DNA of 64,000 bases from an uncultured Clostridium sp. (GTDB taxonomy: Bacteria; Bacillota; Clostridia; Clostridiales; Clostridiaceae). Below are positions 32,942 through 42,838 of this stretch, in pieces. Every line of letters starts with the position of its first letter. Position 1 is the stretch's first letter. The notes beneath the pieces were generated by a model that worked only from the letters and a program-made list of their open reading frames with translations, made no database searches and was not told the origin of the DNA. Both the position numbers and the translations under genes were made by a program. The stretch is from assembly GCA_900539375.1 (NCBI GenBank), contig UQBY01000001.1:1-64000 (forward strand). The letters are read 5' to 3'.

Positions 32942-33093
32942 GTTTTTAAAACATGAAAAACAACTTGCCATCTATTTTTTTAAAAATTAAATATTTTTTA
33001 TAAGATTAAATATAGTATAATTAAAAAGGTTGCATTCATTGCTTTACTATGATAAAGTAAATTTGTTAATTTAATATTAAGGGGGACCTAAAA

Positions 33094-33891
33094 ATGGACT
33101 TAAAAAAATTAGTTAAAAAAGGATTAGTTATAGTATTAATAGGAACATTCGCTATAAGTTTAGTAGGATGTAAAGAAAAAAAAGAATCTATAAATACAAT
33201 GGATAAGGATACTTTAGTTTTAGGCTTTGATGATACCTTTGTTCCAATGGGATTTAAAGGGGATAATGGAGAATATACAGGTTTTGATATAGAACTTGCT
33301 GAGGAAATTGGTAAAAAACTTGGAAAAGAAATAGAATATCAACCAATAGATTGGTCTATGAAGGAATCAGAATTAAATAATGGCAATGTGGACCTTTTAT
33401 GGAATGGATTTTCTATAACTGAAGATAGAAAGAAAAAAGTAGATTTTACAAAACCTTATTTAAAAAATACACAAGGAATAATTGTATTAGCAAATTCAGA
33501 TATTAAAACAAAGGAAGATTTAAAGGGAAAAGTAGTAGCAGCTCAAGACCAATCAAGTGCTGTAGATGCAATTGGGGATTATAAAGACAACTTTAAAGAA
33601 CTAGTTACATTTTCAACTAATGATGAAGCTTTAAGAGATTTAGAAGCTGGAAGATGTGATGCTGTTGTAGCTGATGAAATTTTAGTTAAATATTATACAA
33701 ATCTTAAGGGTGAAGATAAATATAAAATTTTAGATGACAACTTTGGAGAAGAAGAATATGCAGTTGGTGTAAGAAAAGGAGATACAGAATTAGTTGATGC
33801 TTGGAATAAAGCTTATGATGAGTTAGTTTCAGAAGGTATTGCAGGAGAAATATCAAAGAAATGGTTTGGCTCTGATATAGTAGAAAAGTAG
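33094..33891 (+). CDS. Polar amino acid ABC transporter, substrate-binding lipoprotein
   Basis: 265 residues, AAGGGGGA upstream. A lipoprotein signal peptide ends in ISLVGC (lipidated Cys26). The mature part is a type-2 periplasmic-binding fold of the SBP_bac_3 family (LVLGFDDTFVPMGFKGDNG, YTGFDIELAEEIGKKL, DLLWNGFSITEDRKKKVDFT and PYL). The gene is followed by its permease and ATPase, so the system imports a polar amino acid or cystine-like solute. The exact ligand cannot be read. Confidence 0.9.
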   Translation: MDLKKLVKKGLVIVLIGTFAISLVGCKEKKESINTMDKDTLVLGFDDTFVPMGFKGDNGEYTGFDIELAEEIGKKLGKEIEYQPIDWSMKESELNNGNVDLLWNGFSITEDRKKKVDFTKPYLKNTQGIIVLANSDIKTKEDLKGKVVAAQDQSSAVDAIGDYKDNFKELVTFSTNDEALRDLEAGRCDAVVADEILVKYYTNLKGEDKYKILDDNFGEEEYAVGVRKGDTELVDAWNKAYDELVSEGIAGEISKKWFGSDIVEK

Positions 33892-33917
33892 ATTAAAATG
33901 GAGGAGTTACTTAACTT

Positions 33918-34556
33918 ATGAATTTTATGGAATTAATGCCTCAGCTATTTGAAGGCTTAAAAGTAACATTAAAAATATTTTTCTTAACACTTATATTTTC
34001 TCTTCCTCTTGGAGTTATTGTTTCTCTTGGAAGAATATCTAAGTTTAAGATATTACAAAAGATAACAGGCGTTTATGTTCTTATTTTAAGAGGAACTCCT
34101 TTGTTATTACAAATAATATTTATATATTTTGGACTTCCAGCAGTAGGAATAAGTGTTTTAAGAGAACCAGCTGCCCTTGTTGCTATGATATTAAACTATG
34201 CAGCTTATTTTGCAGAAATATTTAGAGCAGGAATACTTTCTATAGATAAAGGACAATATGAGGGAGCAGAAGTTCTTGGATTATCTTCAAAAGATACATT
34301 TTTTAGAATAATACTTCCTCAAGCTTTTAAAAGAATACTTCCACCAGTTGCAAATGAAGTTATAACTTTAGTTAAAGATACTTCACTTGTATATGTAGTA
34401 GGACTTGATGACCTTCTTAAGATAGGAAAAATAGCAAATAATAGATATGCTTCTTTAGTACCTTTAATATTTGTAGGAATAATATATCTTATTTTAGTAG
34501 CAATATTTACAAAAATATTTGCATTAATTGAAAAGAAGTTTAATTATTATGAATAA
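33918..34556 (+). CDS. Polar amino acid ABC transporter, permease
   Basis: 212 residues with about five membrane segments. The HisM/GlnP family motifs are clear: ILRGTPLLLQIIFIYF, LNYAAYFAEIFRAGI and the EAA loop QYEGAEVLGLSS, then LPQAFKRILPPVANE. It starts 26 bases after the binding protein with GGAGGAG in the gap, and the ATPase follows 11 bases later. Confidence 0.92.
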   Translation: MNFMELMPQLFEGLKVTLKIFFLTLIFSLPLGVIVSLGRISKFKILQKITGVYVLILRGTPLLLQIIFIYFGLPAVGISVLREPAALVAMILNYAAYFAEIFRAGILSIDKGQYEGAEVLGLSSKDTFFRIILPQAFKRILPPVANEVITLVKDTSLVYVVGLDDLLKIGKIANNRYASLVPLIFVGIIYLILVAIFTKIFALIEKKFNYYE

Positions 34557-34567
34557 GGAGGACAAGG

Positions 34568-35245
34568 ATGCTTACAGTTAGTGGATTAAGAAAAAGCTTT
34601 GGAAAAAATGAAGTTTTAAAAGGTGTAGATTTACATATAGAAGAAGGAGAGATAGTTGTAATAGTTGGTCCTTCAGGGGGAGGAAAAACAACCTTTTTAA
34701 GATGTGTAAATGCTTTAGAAAAAGCTGATAAAGGAAATATAGAGATTAATGGAAAGTTTTTATGTAAAGATGGAGTATATGCTGAAAAAAGTAAACTTAA
34801 AGATATAAGAAAAGATATTGGATTAGTTTTTCAAAATTTCAACCTATTTCCACATATGAGTGTTTTAGAAAATTTAATTGAAGCACCACAAAGAGTTTTT
34901 AATGTTCCAAAAGAAGAAGCAAAGAAAAAAGCTATTGAAACATTAGGATTTTTAGGTCTTGAAAGTAAAGCAGATAATTATCCTTTTGAATTATCAGGAG
35001 GACAAAAACAAAGAGTTGCAATTGGAAGAGCACTTGTTTTAGAACCTAAGCTTATGTGCTTTGACGAGCCAACTTCAGCTTTAGACCCAAGCCTTACAGG
35101 AGAAGTTTCAAAGGTTATAAAATCCTTAAGTGGAAAAGGAATGTCAATGCTTATAATAACCCATGACATGGATTTTGCAAAAAACACAGCAGATAGAATT
35201 TATTCTATGGAAAATGGACAGCTAAAAGAAGGATTAATATTTTAA
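34568..35245 (+). CDS. Polar amino acid ABC transporter, ATP-binding protein
   Basis: 225 residues. Walker A GPSGGGKTT, Q-loop VFQNFNLFPHMSVLENL, signature LSGGQKQRVAIGRAL, Walker B LMCFDEPTSALDP and switch His in ITHDMDF. This is the GlnQ/HisP-type subunit powering uptake. AAGGAGGA precedes the start. It is a little shorter than usual (about 240), with an early end after LKEGLIF. Confidence 0.93.
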   Translation: MLTVSGLRKSFGKNEVLKGVDLHIEEGEIVVIVGPSGGGKTTFLRCVNALEKADKGNIEINGKFLCKDGVYAEKSKLKDIRKDIGLVFQNFNLFPHMSVLENLIEAPQRVFNVPKEEAKKKAIETLGFLGLESKADNYPFELSGGQKQRVAIGRALVLEPKLMCFDEPTSALDPSLTGEVSKVIKSLSGKGMSMLIITHDMDFAKNTADRIYSMENGQLKEGLIF

Positions 35246-35250
35246 CATAT

Positions 35251-35286
35251 AAAAAGTTTGCATTTTTTAGCAAGCTTTTTCTTTTT
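35251..35286 (+). terminator. Terminator of the ABC transporter operon
   Basis: AAAAAGTTTGC pairs with GCAAGCTTTTT (one G-U), loop ATTTTTTA, then CTTTTTC. Confidence 0.8.
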
Positions 35287-35324
35287 CTTGATAAAATCCT
35301 CATATTAAAATTTGTTTATTATAT

Positions 35325-35365
35325 AAATAAAAGCTGTCGCATTAAAAAAATTTTTATGCGACAGC
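35325..35365 (-). terminator. Terminator of the 67-residue gene
   Basis: On the minus strand GCTGTCGCAT pairs with ATGCGACAGC over a T/A-rich loop and is followed by TTTTATTT. Confidence 0.8.
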
Positions 35366-35397
35366 CCTTACTTATCTTACCTTAAAAAGGATACTCA

Positions 35398-35601
35398 TTA
35401 ACGAGCTGATTTAACATAAGGAATTTCTGTTAATGAATGTTTAAGATCTAAAAAGTCTGATTCTACATTATCTATTTTAGAATCTAAAATTTCATTAGTT
35501 CTAGGGTCTTTTTCTTTTTCTTTTTGGTCAAATAAAGCAGTTAACTCCTCTGAAAGTTCAAATAATTTTAAAGCTGCTTCATAGCAATTACTAATATTCA
35601 T
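35398..35601 (-). CDS. 67-residue helical protein, unknown
   Basis: AAGGAGTG lies upstream of the ATG (minus strand). The protein is an acidic helical hairpin: YEAALKLFELSEELTALFDQ, KEKEKDPRTNEILDSKIDN, then DFLDLKHSLTEIPYVKSAR. No membrane segment or metal motif is seen. It stands alone with its own terminator. I do not recognise the family. Confidence 0.65.
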   Translation of the reverse strand: MNISNCYEAALKLFELSEELTALFDQKEKEKDPRTNEILDSKIDNVESDFLDLKHSLTEIPYVKSAR

Positions 35602-36055
35602 AAAATCACTCCTTTTATACTAAATATTACACTCTTATTCTACTACAAAAAAATGGGTAAGAAAATAAAATTATTATATATAAATTAATTTTTATGAAGT
35701 ATTACAAAAATTCTGTGAATAAGTGTAAACGATTATAAGAAAAAATGTGAAATATGATTAATTTAGGTATACTTCATTAACTTTTTAAAAATAAAATAAG
35801 ATATAATTTAATTGAATGAAAAAAAATACATATAAATTAAAATTTCTTAAAAAATCTGAAAACAAACGTATGATAAAGAAGAAAAATCATTTTAATATTC
35901 GCAATGATACGAATATTAAACGAAATTGATTTTAGCAATATTGACAATAATAAGGTAGAGTGATAAGCTAAGTTTAGTAGTGGAAAAAACTTAATAAAAT
36001 ATATATCTTAACTATACTTAAGAAATAATACATAAATTTTTGGAGGTATTTTATA
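35602..36055 (+). promoter_or_regulatory. Control region of the purine operon
   Basis: This 454-base gap has no gene. It holds a perfect inverted repeat, TTTAATATTCG (35891-35901) and CGAATATTAAA (35910-35920), twenty bases upstream of TTGACA (35941-35946), with a -10-like GATAAG about 16 bases later. ATACGAATATTAAACGAAATTG around 35907-35928 has the spaced CGAA elements one expects of a purine repressor site, but the match to the Bacillus PurBox is only partial. Another possible -10 (TATAAT) lies near 35802. No purine riboswitch fold is seen. Confidence 0.5.
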
Positions 36056-39000
36056 ATGAGTAATATCAGATGCATATTCGTCGAAAAAAAAACAGGTTTT
36101 GACGTAGAAGCAAAAAGTTTGTTTGATGACTTTAAAAGAAATCTAAGATTAGAAAACTTAGAAAAGGTAAGAGTTATTAACAAATATACCATTGGAGAAG
36201 TTTCAGAGGAGTATTATAAGAAGGCGTTAAATACAATATTTTCAGAGTTAACTGTAGATAATGTATATGAAGAAAAAGCACCAGTAGTAGCAGAAGAAGA
36301 AATAGCTTTCGGGGTAGAATACCTTCCAGGTCAGTATGACCAAAGAGCAGATTCAGCATCTCAATGTTTTCAGCTTTTAACAGCAGGGGATAGAATAGAT
36401 GTTAAATCATCTAAAATAATTGCTTTAAAAGGCAACCTTTCAAGTAGTGATGTAGATAGAATAAAACACTATTACATAAATTCTGTAGACTCTAGAGAAG
36501 TGGATATAAACAATAGAGAATTACAAACTCCACTTAATGTTCCAAAAGATGTAGAAATTTTAAATGGATTTACAAACTTTAGCGAAAAAGAACTTGAAGC
36601 TTTCCATAAAGCACAAGGCTTAGCTATGAGTATAGAAGATCTTGTAATGATAAGAGATTACTTTAAAAATGAAGAAAATAGAGACCCTAGTATAACTGAA
36701 ATAAAGGTTATAGATACATATTGGTCAGACCACTGTAGACATACAACTTTTGCAACAACTTTAGAAGAAGTTGAAATAGAAGAAAATAAATATACAGTTC
36801 CAATAAAGAAAAGTTATCATGCTTATATGAAGTCAAGAGACTATGTATATGGAGAAGATACAGAAAGAAAAGTAAATCTAATGGATATAGCAGTTATAGC
36901 TATGAAGGAAATGAGAAAGAAAGGTATGCTAGATGATTTAGATGTATCTGATGAAATTAATGCATGCTCAATAAATATAGATGTTGAAACAGATAAGGGA
37001 ATAGAAAAATATCTTTTAATGTTTAAAAACGAAACTCATAACCACCCAACAGAAATAGAACCATTTGGTGGTGCTGCAACTTGTCTTGGAGGAGCTATAA
37101 GAGACCCATTATCAGGAAGAACTTTTGTATATCAAGCAATGAGAGTTACAGGTGCAGCAGACCCAACAGTTCCAGTAGAAGAAACATTAAAAGGAAAGCT
37201 TCCTCAAAGAACTATTACATTAGGTGCAGCTCATGGATATAGTTCTTATGGTAACCAAATTGGACTTGCCACTGGTCAAGTTGCTGAAGTATATCATCCA
37301 AATTATGTAGCTAAAAGAATGGAAGTAGGAGCAGTTATAGCAGCAGCTCCAAAGGAAAATGTAATAAGAGAAGAACCTAAAAAAGGTGATATAGTAATTC
37401 TTTTAGGTGGAAGAACTGGTAGAGACGGTGTTGGTGGAGCAACTGGTTCATCAAAAGAACATACTACAGAATCAATAGAAACTTGTGGAGCAGAAGTTCA
37501 AAAGGGAAATGCTCCAACGGAAAGAAAGATTCAAAGATTATTTAGAAATGCTACAGTTGCTAAAATGATTAAAAGATGTAATGACTTTGGTGCAGGTGGA
37601 GTTTCTGTTGCAATTGGAGAACTTTGTAGAGGACTAGATATTGACTTAGATAAAGTTCCAAAGAAATATGAAGGTTTAGATGGAACAGAACTTGCAGTAT
37701 CAGAATCACAAGAAAGAATGGCAGTAGTAGTAAATGAAGAAGATGCAGATAAGTTTATTGCTTTATCAAAGGAAGAAAACTTAGAAGCTGTTAAAGTTGC
37801 TGTTGTTACAGATACTGAAAGATTAAGATTATTCTGGAGAGGTAAGGCAATTGTTGATTTAAAGAGAAGCTTTTTAGATACAAATGGAGCAACTCAAAAG
37901 ACAAAGGTTAAAGTTGAAGCACCAATAGACTATCCATATGAAGTTAGTGATGTAGATGTTAAGGGAGAATGGATTAAGAACTTACATAACTTAAATGTAG
38001 CTTCTCAAAAGGGATTAGTAGAAAGATTTGACTCAACTATAGGAGCTAAAACAGTACTTATGCCATTTGGTGGTAAGTATGCAAAAACTCCAGCAGAAGG
38101 TATGGCAGCAAAAATACCAGTATGGGGTGGAGATAGTAAAAATGCTTCCTTAATGACTTTTGGATTTAACCCATATTTAGGTACATGGAGCCCATATCAC
38201 ATGGCATTTTATTCAGTAATAGAATCTGTAACAAAACTTACAGCTATGGGTGGAGACTATAGACATGCAAGACTTACTTTCCAAGAATATTTTGAAAGAT
38301 TAGGAAAGAATCCTTCAAGATGGGGAAAGCCATTTGCTGCATTACTTGGTGCATATAAAGCACAAGAGGATTTAAAAATAGCTGCAATTGGTGGTAAAGA
38401 CTCAATGAGTGGTACTTTTGATGATATTGACGTTCCACCAAGTTTAGTATCTTTTGCAGTAGGATATGAAAAGGCAGATAGAGTTATTTCACCAGAATTT
38501 AAAGAAAAGAATTCTAAGTTAGTTCTTTTAACAGTTGAAAAGCTTGAAGATGGACTTATAAATATGGATAAGTTTAAAAAGAATATGGAAATTGTTTATG
38601 GACTTATAGGAGATAAGAAAATAATTTCTGCTTCTTCAACTAAGATGGGAGGAGTTTCTGAAAGCTTAACTAAGATGGCTTTAGGAAATAAGATTGGATG
38701 TGAATTTACTAATCTTTCTAAAGAAGAATTATTTGGATATAACTATGGAACAATGGTTGTAGAAGTTAAGAATGATGTTAATATAGAAGAAGCCTTTAAG
38801 GGTGCTTTATATAAAGAAATAGGTAAGACAACAGAAGAATTTAAAATAACTTCTAAAGATTATGATTTAAGTTTAAATTTAGATGATTTAGATAAGGCTT
38901 TAGAAGAAAAGTTAAATGGAGTATTTAAAATAAAAACTGAAGAAGTTAAAGAAGAAGGAAAGGCTGTAAACTTTGAATGTGATAAAGCTCCTAAAGCAAA

Positions 39001-39811
39001 GGTAAAGGTTCAAAATCCTAAGGTTGTAATTCCAGTATTCCCAGGAACAAACTGTGAAGATGATTGTCAAAGAGCCTTTGAAAAAGAAGGGGCTGTAGTT
39101 ACTCAAGTTCTTATAAGAAACTTAACTAAAGAAACATTAAAAGAATCAATAGATAAGTTAGAAGAAGAAATAAAAACAGCTCAAATTATAATGATACCAG
39201 GAGGATTCTCAGCAGGGGATGAACCAGATGGTTCAGGTAAGTTTATAGCTACTGTATTTAGAAATGAAAAGATAAAGAATGCAGTTATGGACTTATTAAA
39301 TAATAGAGATGGACTTATCCTTGGTATTTGTAATGGCTTCCAAGCTCTTATTAAATTAGGACTTGTACCATATGGAGAAATAAGAGATTTAGAAGAAGAT
39401 ATGCCAACATTAACTTATAATAATATAAATAGACATATGTCTTCTATGATAAGAACAAGAATTTCAACTAAAAAGTCACCATGGTTTAGTGAAGTTAACT
39501 TAGGAGATATTCATACAGTTGCTATTTCTCATGGAGAAGGTAGATTTGTAGCTTCAGAAGAATTAGTTAAAAAGCTTGAAGAAAATGGACAAATAGCTAC
39601 ACAATATGTAGACTTTAATGGAAATGTATCTTTAAATATGCCATATAATCCAAATGGTTCTGTTTATGGAATAGAAGGTATAACAAGTCCAGATGGAAGA
39701 GTTCTTGGTAAGATGGGACATTCAGAAAGAATAGGAGAAAATCTTTATAAGAATGTACCAGGAGATTTTGACCAAAAGATATTTAAATCAGGTGTAAATT
39801 ATTTTAGATAA
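36056..39811 (+). CDS. purL: Phosphoribosylformylglycinamidine synthase, single-chain
   Basis: 1251 residues; GGAGG upstream of the ATG. It carries out ATP-dependent conversion of FGAR to FGAM with glutamine. The chain holds a PurS-like N-terminus, the synthetase halves (VIDTYWSDHCRHTTF, FKNETHNHPTEIEPFGGAAT, GGRTGRDGVGGATGSS, SESQERMAVVV) and a C-terminal glutaminase of class I type: VIPVFPGTNCEDDCQRAF, the nucleophile in LGICNGFQALIKLG, and SHGEGRF. This is the long form that needs no separate PurS or PurQ. It is the first gene of the operon, unlike the usual order where it comes later. Confidence 0.97.
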   Translation: MSNIRCIFVEKKTGFDVEAKSLFDDFKRNLRLENLEKVRVINKYTIGEVSEEYYKKALNTIFSELTVDNVYEEKAPVVAEEEIAFGVEYLPGQYDQRADSASQCFQLLTAGDRIDVKSSKIIALKGNLSSSDVDRIKHYYINSVDSREVDINNRELQTPLNVPKDVEILNGFTNFSEKELEAFHKAQGLAMSIEDLVMIRDYFKNEENRDPSITEIKVIDTYWSDHCRHTTFATTLEEVEIEENKYTVPIKKSYHAYMKSRDYVYGEDTERKVNLMDIAVIAMKEMRKKGMLDDLDVSDEINACSINIDVETDKGIEKYLLMFKNETHNHPTEIEPFGGAATCLGGAIRDPLSGRTFVYQAMRVTGAADPTVPVEETLKGKLPQRTITLGAAHGYSSYGNQIGLATGQVAEVYHPNYVAKRMEVGAVIAAAPKENVIREEPKKGDIVILLGGRTGRDGVGGATGSSKEHTTESIETCGAEVQKGNAPTERKIQRLFRNATVAKMIKRCNDFGAGGVSVAIGELCRGLDIDLDKVPKKYEGLDGTELAVSESQERMAVVVNEEDADKFIALSKEENLEAVKVAVVTDTERLRLFWRGKAIVDLKRSFLDTNGATQKTKVKVEAPIDYPYEVSDVDVKGEWIKNLHNLNVASQKGLVERFDSTIGAKTVLMPFGGKYAKTPAEGMAAKIPVWGGDSKNASLMTFGFNPYLGTWSPYHMAFYSVIESVTKLTAMGGDYRHARLTFQEYFERLGKNPSRWGKPFAALLGAYKAQEDLKIAAIGGKDSMSGTFDDIDVPPSLVSFAVGYEKADRVISPEFKEKNSKLVLLTVEKLEDGLINMDKFKKNMEIVYGLIGDKKIISASSTKMGGVSESLTKMALGNKIGCEFTNLSKEELFGYNYGTMVVEVKNDVNIEEAFKGALYKEIGKTTEEFKITSKDYDLSLNLDDLDKALEEKLNGVFKIKTEEVKEEGKAVNFECDKAPKAKVKVQNPKVVIPVFPGTNCEDDCQRAFEKEGAVVTQVLIRNLTKETLKESIDKLEEEIKTAQIIMIPGGFSAGDEPDGSGKFIATVFRNEKIKNAVMDLLNNRDGLILGICNGFQALIKLGLVPYGEIRDLEEDMPTLTYNNINRHMSSMIRTRISTKKSPWFSEVNLGDIHTVAISHGEGRFVASEELVKKLEENGQIATQYVDFNGNVSLNMPYNPNGSVYGIEGITSPDGRVLGKMGHSERIGENLYKNVPGDFDQKIFKSGVNYFR

Positions 39812-39819
39812 AATTTAAT

Positions 39820-39866
39820 AAGTGCTACTTCTTTTTAAGAGGTAGTACTTAGAAGTTAAAATTTTT
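39820..39866 (+). other. Hairpin between purL and purE
   Basis: AAGTGCTACTTCT pairs with AGAGGTAGTACTT with a short loop; a run of eight Ts comes about ten bases later at about 39861. It may lower read-through after purL or mark an mRNA processing point. Confidence 0.45.
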
Positions 39867-39886
39867 TTTGGAGGGTATGTATAAAA

Positions 39887-40363
39887 ATGAAGGTTGCAAT
39901 TATATTTGGAAGTAAATCAGATACAGATGTAATGAAAGGTGCAGCAAATGCTTTAAAAGAATTTGGTGTAGATTATAAAGCTTATGTTTTATCAGCTCAT
40001 AGAGTTCCTGAAAAATTAACAGAAACAATAAAAGAAGCAGAAAATTCAGGCTGTGAAGTAATAATTGCAGGAGCTGGTCTTGCAGCACACTTACCAGGAG
40101 TTATAGCTTCTCAAACAGTTTTACCAGTAGTAGGAGTTCCTATTAAAGCAGCTGTGGAAGGATTAGATGCATTATTTTCAATAGTTCAAATGCCAAAATC
40201 AATTCCAGTGGCAACAGTTGGAATAAACAATAGCTACAACGCTGGTATGCTTGCAGTACAAATATTAAGCTTAAAGTATCCTGAAATAAAAGAAAAGTTA
40301 GTTCAATTTAGAATTAATATGAAGGAAAAATTTATTAAAGAAAATGATACTGTAGAGCTTTAA
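39887..40363 (+). CDS. purE: N5-carboxyaminoimidazole ribonucleotide mutase
   Basis: 158 residues, with GGAGGG upstream. The family signature is complete: IIFGSKSDTDVMKGAA, SAHRVPE, VIIAGAGLAAHLPGV, VGVPI. It moves the carboxyl group to C4 of AIR. Class I PurE normally works with PurK, and no purK is in the window; class II PurE works directly with CO2. The GAGLAAHLPG loop fits class I. Confidence 0.93.
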   Translation: MKVAIIFGSKSDTDVMKGAANALKEFGVDYKAYVLSAHRVPEKLTETIKEAENSGCEVIIAGAGLAAHLPGVIASQTVLPVVGVPIKAAVEGLDALFSIVQMPKSIPVATVGINNSYNAGMLAVQILSLKYPEIKEKLVQFRINMKEKFIKENDTVEL

Positions 40364-40394
40364 AAAAAGATTATATTAAAGGAGAATAATTTAT

Positions 40395-41825
40395 ATGGTA
40401 ACTGACTTTGATTTAATAATGGATCCAAGTTTAGATAAATTTAAAGACGAATGTGGTGTATTTGGAATATTTTCTGATAAGCCTATGGATACAGCAGGAG
40501 TAACTTATTATGGTTTATATGCTCTTCAACATAGAGGGCAAGAAAGTGCTGGTATTGCAGTATCTAATGGTGAAACTATAGGAGTGCATAAAGGATTAGG
40601 TCTTATTACAGATGCCTTTAAAAACACAGATGATTTACATAAATTGAAAGGAAATATTGCAATAGGCCATGTAAGATATTCAACTACTGGAGCTAATACT
40701 GTAGAAAATTCACAACCTCTTGTTTCAAATTCTAAAATTGGAACAATTGCAATGGCTCATAATGGTAACTTAGTTAATGCTGATGTTATAAGAGAACTTT
40801 TAGAAGATGGAGGACATATTTTCCACACTTCAATTGATACAGAAGTTATAGCAACACTTTTAGCAAGAGGTGCTTCAAAGGGAATAGAAAAGGCAGTAGT
40901 AGATGCAATGCAAGCTGTTAAAGGAAGTTTTGCTTTAGTAATAATGACAAAGGATAAGCTTATAGGGGCAAGAGACCCTCATGGAATAAGACCTTTATGT
41001 ATAGGAAGATTAGATGAAGCTTACATATTATCTTCTGAAAGCTGTGCATTAGATGCAGTTGGAGCTGAGTTTGTAAGAGATGTAAAACCAGGAGAAATTG
41101 TAGTTATTGATAAAAATGGAGTTAAGTCAATAATTTATGCAGAAGATTCAGGTTGTCAAACTTGCTGTTTTGAATACATTTATTTTGCAAGACCAGATTC
41201 TCAAATTGATGGACTTGATGTTTATACAACAAGAGTTAAATTTGGAGAACAATTATATAGAGAACATAAAATAGAGGCAGATTTAGTTGTGCCAGTTCCA
41301 GACTCTGGAATACCTTCAGCAATAGGATACTCTAAAGCTTCAGGAATTCCATATGGAACAGGATTTATAAAAAATAGATATGTTGGAAGAACATTTATAT
41401 CTCCTTCTCAAGAAGTAAGAGAAAGAGCTGTAGCTGTTAAACTAAATCCATTAAAGGTAAATGTTCAAGGAAAGAGAGTTATTTTAATAGATGATTCAAT
41501 TGTACGTGGAACTACATCAAAGCATTTAGTTGAAGCAATGAGACGTGCAGGAGCTAAGGAAGTACATTTATTAATTTCATCTCCACCAGTTAAGTTCCCA
41601 TGCTATTTTGGTATTGATACAGCTTACAGAAGTGAACTTATGGCTGCAAATCATAATATAGCAGAAATGACTGATATTTTAGGAGCAGACTCTCTTGGAT
41701 ATTTAAGTATGGAAGGCATGTATAAGTGTTTTGGAGATAAAAAAGGTTTCTGTATAGGATGTCTAAATGGAGTTTACCCAGTGGCAACCCCAATAGAAGC
41801 AGGAAAAGAAATTCTTGAAAGGTAG
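40395..41825 (+). CDS. purF: Amidophosphoribosyltransferase
   Basis: 476 residues, the first committed step: PRPP plus glutamine to phosphoribosylamine. A 19-residue propeptide (ending DKFKDE) precedes Cys20 of ECGVFGIFS, which is exposed by cleavage to act as glutaminase nucleophile. YALQHRGQESAGI and RYSTTG belong to the Ntn domain; VILIDDSIVRGTTSKH is the PRPP loop. Cysteines in CQTCCFEYIYFARPDS and near CFGDKKGFCIGC fit the Fe-S cluster of the Bacillus-type enzyme, which is oxygen-sensitive. Confidence 0.96.
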   Translation: MVTDFDLIMDPSLDKFKDECGVFGIFSDKPMDTAGVTYYGLYALQHRGQESAGIAVSNGETIGVHKGLGLITDAFKNTDDLHKLKGNIAIGHVRYSTTGANTVENSQPLVSNSKIGTIAMAHNGNLVNADVIRELLEDGGHIFHTSIDTEVIATLLARGASKGIEKAVVDAMQAVKGSFALVIMTKDKLIGARDPHGIRPLCIGRLDEAYILSSESCALDAVGAEFVRDVKPGEIVVIDKNGVKSIIYAEDSGCQTCCFEYIYFARPDSQIDGLDVYTTRVKFGEQLYREHKIEADLVVPVPDSGIPSAIGYSKASGIPYGTGFIKNRYVGRTFISPSQEVRERAVAVKLNPLKVNVQGKRVILIDDSIVRGTTSKHLVEAMRRAGAKEVHLLISSPPVKFPCYFGIDTAYRSELMAANHNIAEMTDILGADSLGYLSMEGMYKCFGDKKGFCIGCLNGVYPVATPIEAGKEILER

Positions 41826-41836
41826 GATAAAGAAAG

Positions 41837-42838
41837 ATGTTAACTTATAAGGAATCAGGAGTAAATATAGAAGAAGGATACAAGTCAGTTAAATTAATAA
41901 AGGACTTAGTTAAACAAACTTATAGCAAGTATGTTTTAAATGGATTAGGAAGCTTTGCAGGAATGGTAGAACTTCCAGAAGGGTATAAAAAGCCAGTTTT
42001 AATTTCAGGAACTGATGGAGTTGGAACTAAACTTGATATTGCATGTAAAAAGAAAAAATATGATACAGTAGGAATAGACTGTGTTGCTATGTGTGTTAAT
42101 GATATATTATGTCATGGAGCAAAGCCATTATTTTTCTTAGATTACATAGCTTGTGGAAGCTTAGATGCTAATGTTTCTTCAGACTTAGTTAAGGGTGTAA
42201 CAGAAGGATGTCTTCAATCTGACTGTGCATTAGTTGGAGGAGAAACAGCTGAAATGCCAGGCTTTTATAAAGAAGGAGACTATGATATAGCAGGATTTGC
42301 TGTAGGAATAGCTGATAAAGATGAAATAATAGATGGAAGCAAAATTGAAGTTGGAGATAAAATTATTGGAATAGCTTCTTCAGGAATTCATTCAAATGGT
42401 TTCTCTTTAGTAAGAAAAATATTTACTGATTTAGATATGGAATTTGAAGGACAAGAAGTTTGGAAAAACCTTATAGTTCCTACAAAGATATATGTAAAGC
42501 CAGTACTTAAACTTATGGAACAATTTGAAATAAGAGGAATGGCTCACATTACTGGAGGAGGATTTATAGAAAATACTCCAAGAATGTTTAATGGAAGAGA
42601 ATTAACAGCAGTTATTAAAAAAGATAGCTACAAAGTACCTTCTATATTTGAAAAAATGATTGAAATGGGTGTAGATAGAGAACATATGTACAACACTTTC
42701 AACATGGGAATAGGCTTTATGCTTGCAGTTAAAGCAGAAGATGCAGAAAATGTAATAAAAGCACTTAAAGAAATGGGAGAAGAAGCTTATGAAGTAGGTT
42801 ATGTTACTTCTGGAGGTGAAGGTGTTTGTTTAAAATAG
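41837..42838 (+). CDS. purM: Phosphoribosylformylglycinamidine cyclo-ligase
   Basis: 333 residues. AIR synthetase motifs: SGTDGVGTKLDIA, GIDCVAMCVNDILCHGA, GGETAEMPG, SSGIHSNGFSLVRKI, HITGGGFIENTPRM. It closes the imidazole ring from FGAM using ATP. Its end overlaps the purN start by 13 bases. Confidence 0.96.
   Translation: MLTYKESGVNIEEGYKSVKLIKDLVKQTYSKYVLNGLGSFAGMVELPEGYKKPVLISGTDGVGTKLDIACKKKKYDTVGIDCVAMCVNDILCHGAKPLFFLDYIACGSLDANVSSDLVKGVTEGCLQSDCALVGGETAEMPGFYKEGDYDIAGFAVGIADKDEIIDGSKIEVGDKIIGIASSGIHSNGFSLVRKIFTDLDMEFEGQEVWKNLIVPTKIYVKPVLKLMEQFEIRGMAHITGGGFIENTPRMFNGRELTAVIKKDSYKVPSIFEKMIEMGVDREHMYNTFNMGIGFMLAVKAEDAENVIKALKEMGEEAYEVGYVTSGGEGVCLK

Noticed and set aside
35602..36055. 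Purine riboswitch ahead of purL
   Set aside because: The three-way junction with conserved loop sequences could not be found; a protein operator is more likely.
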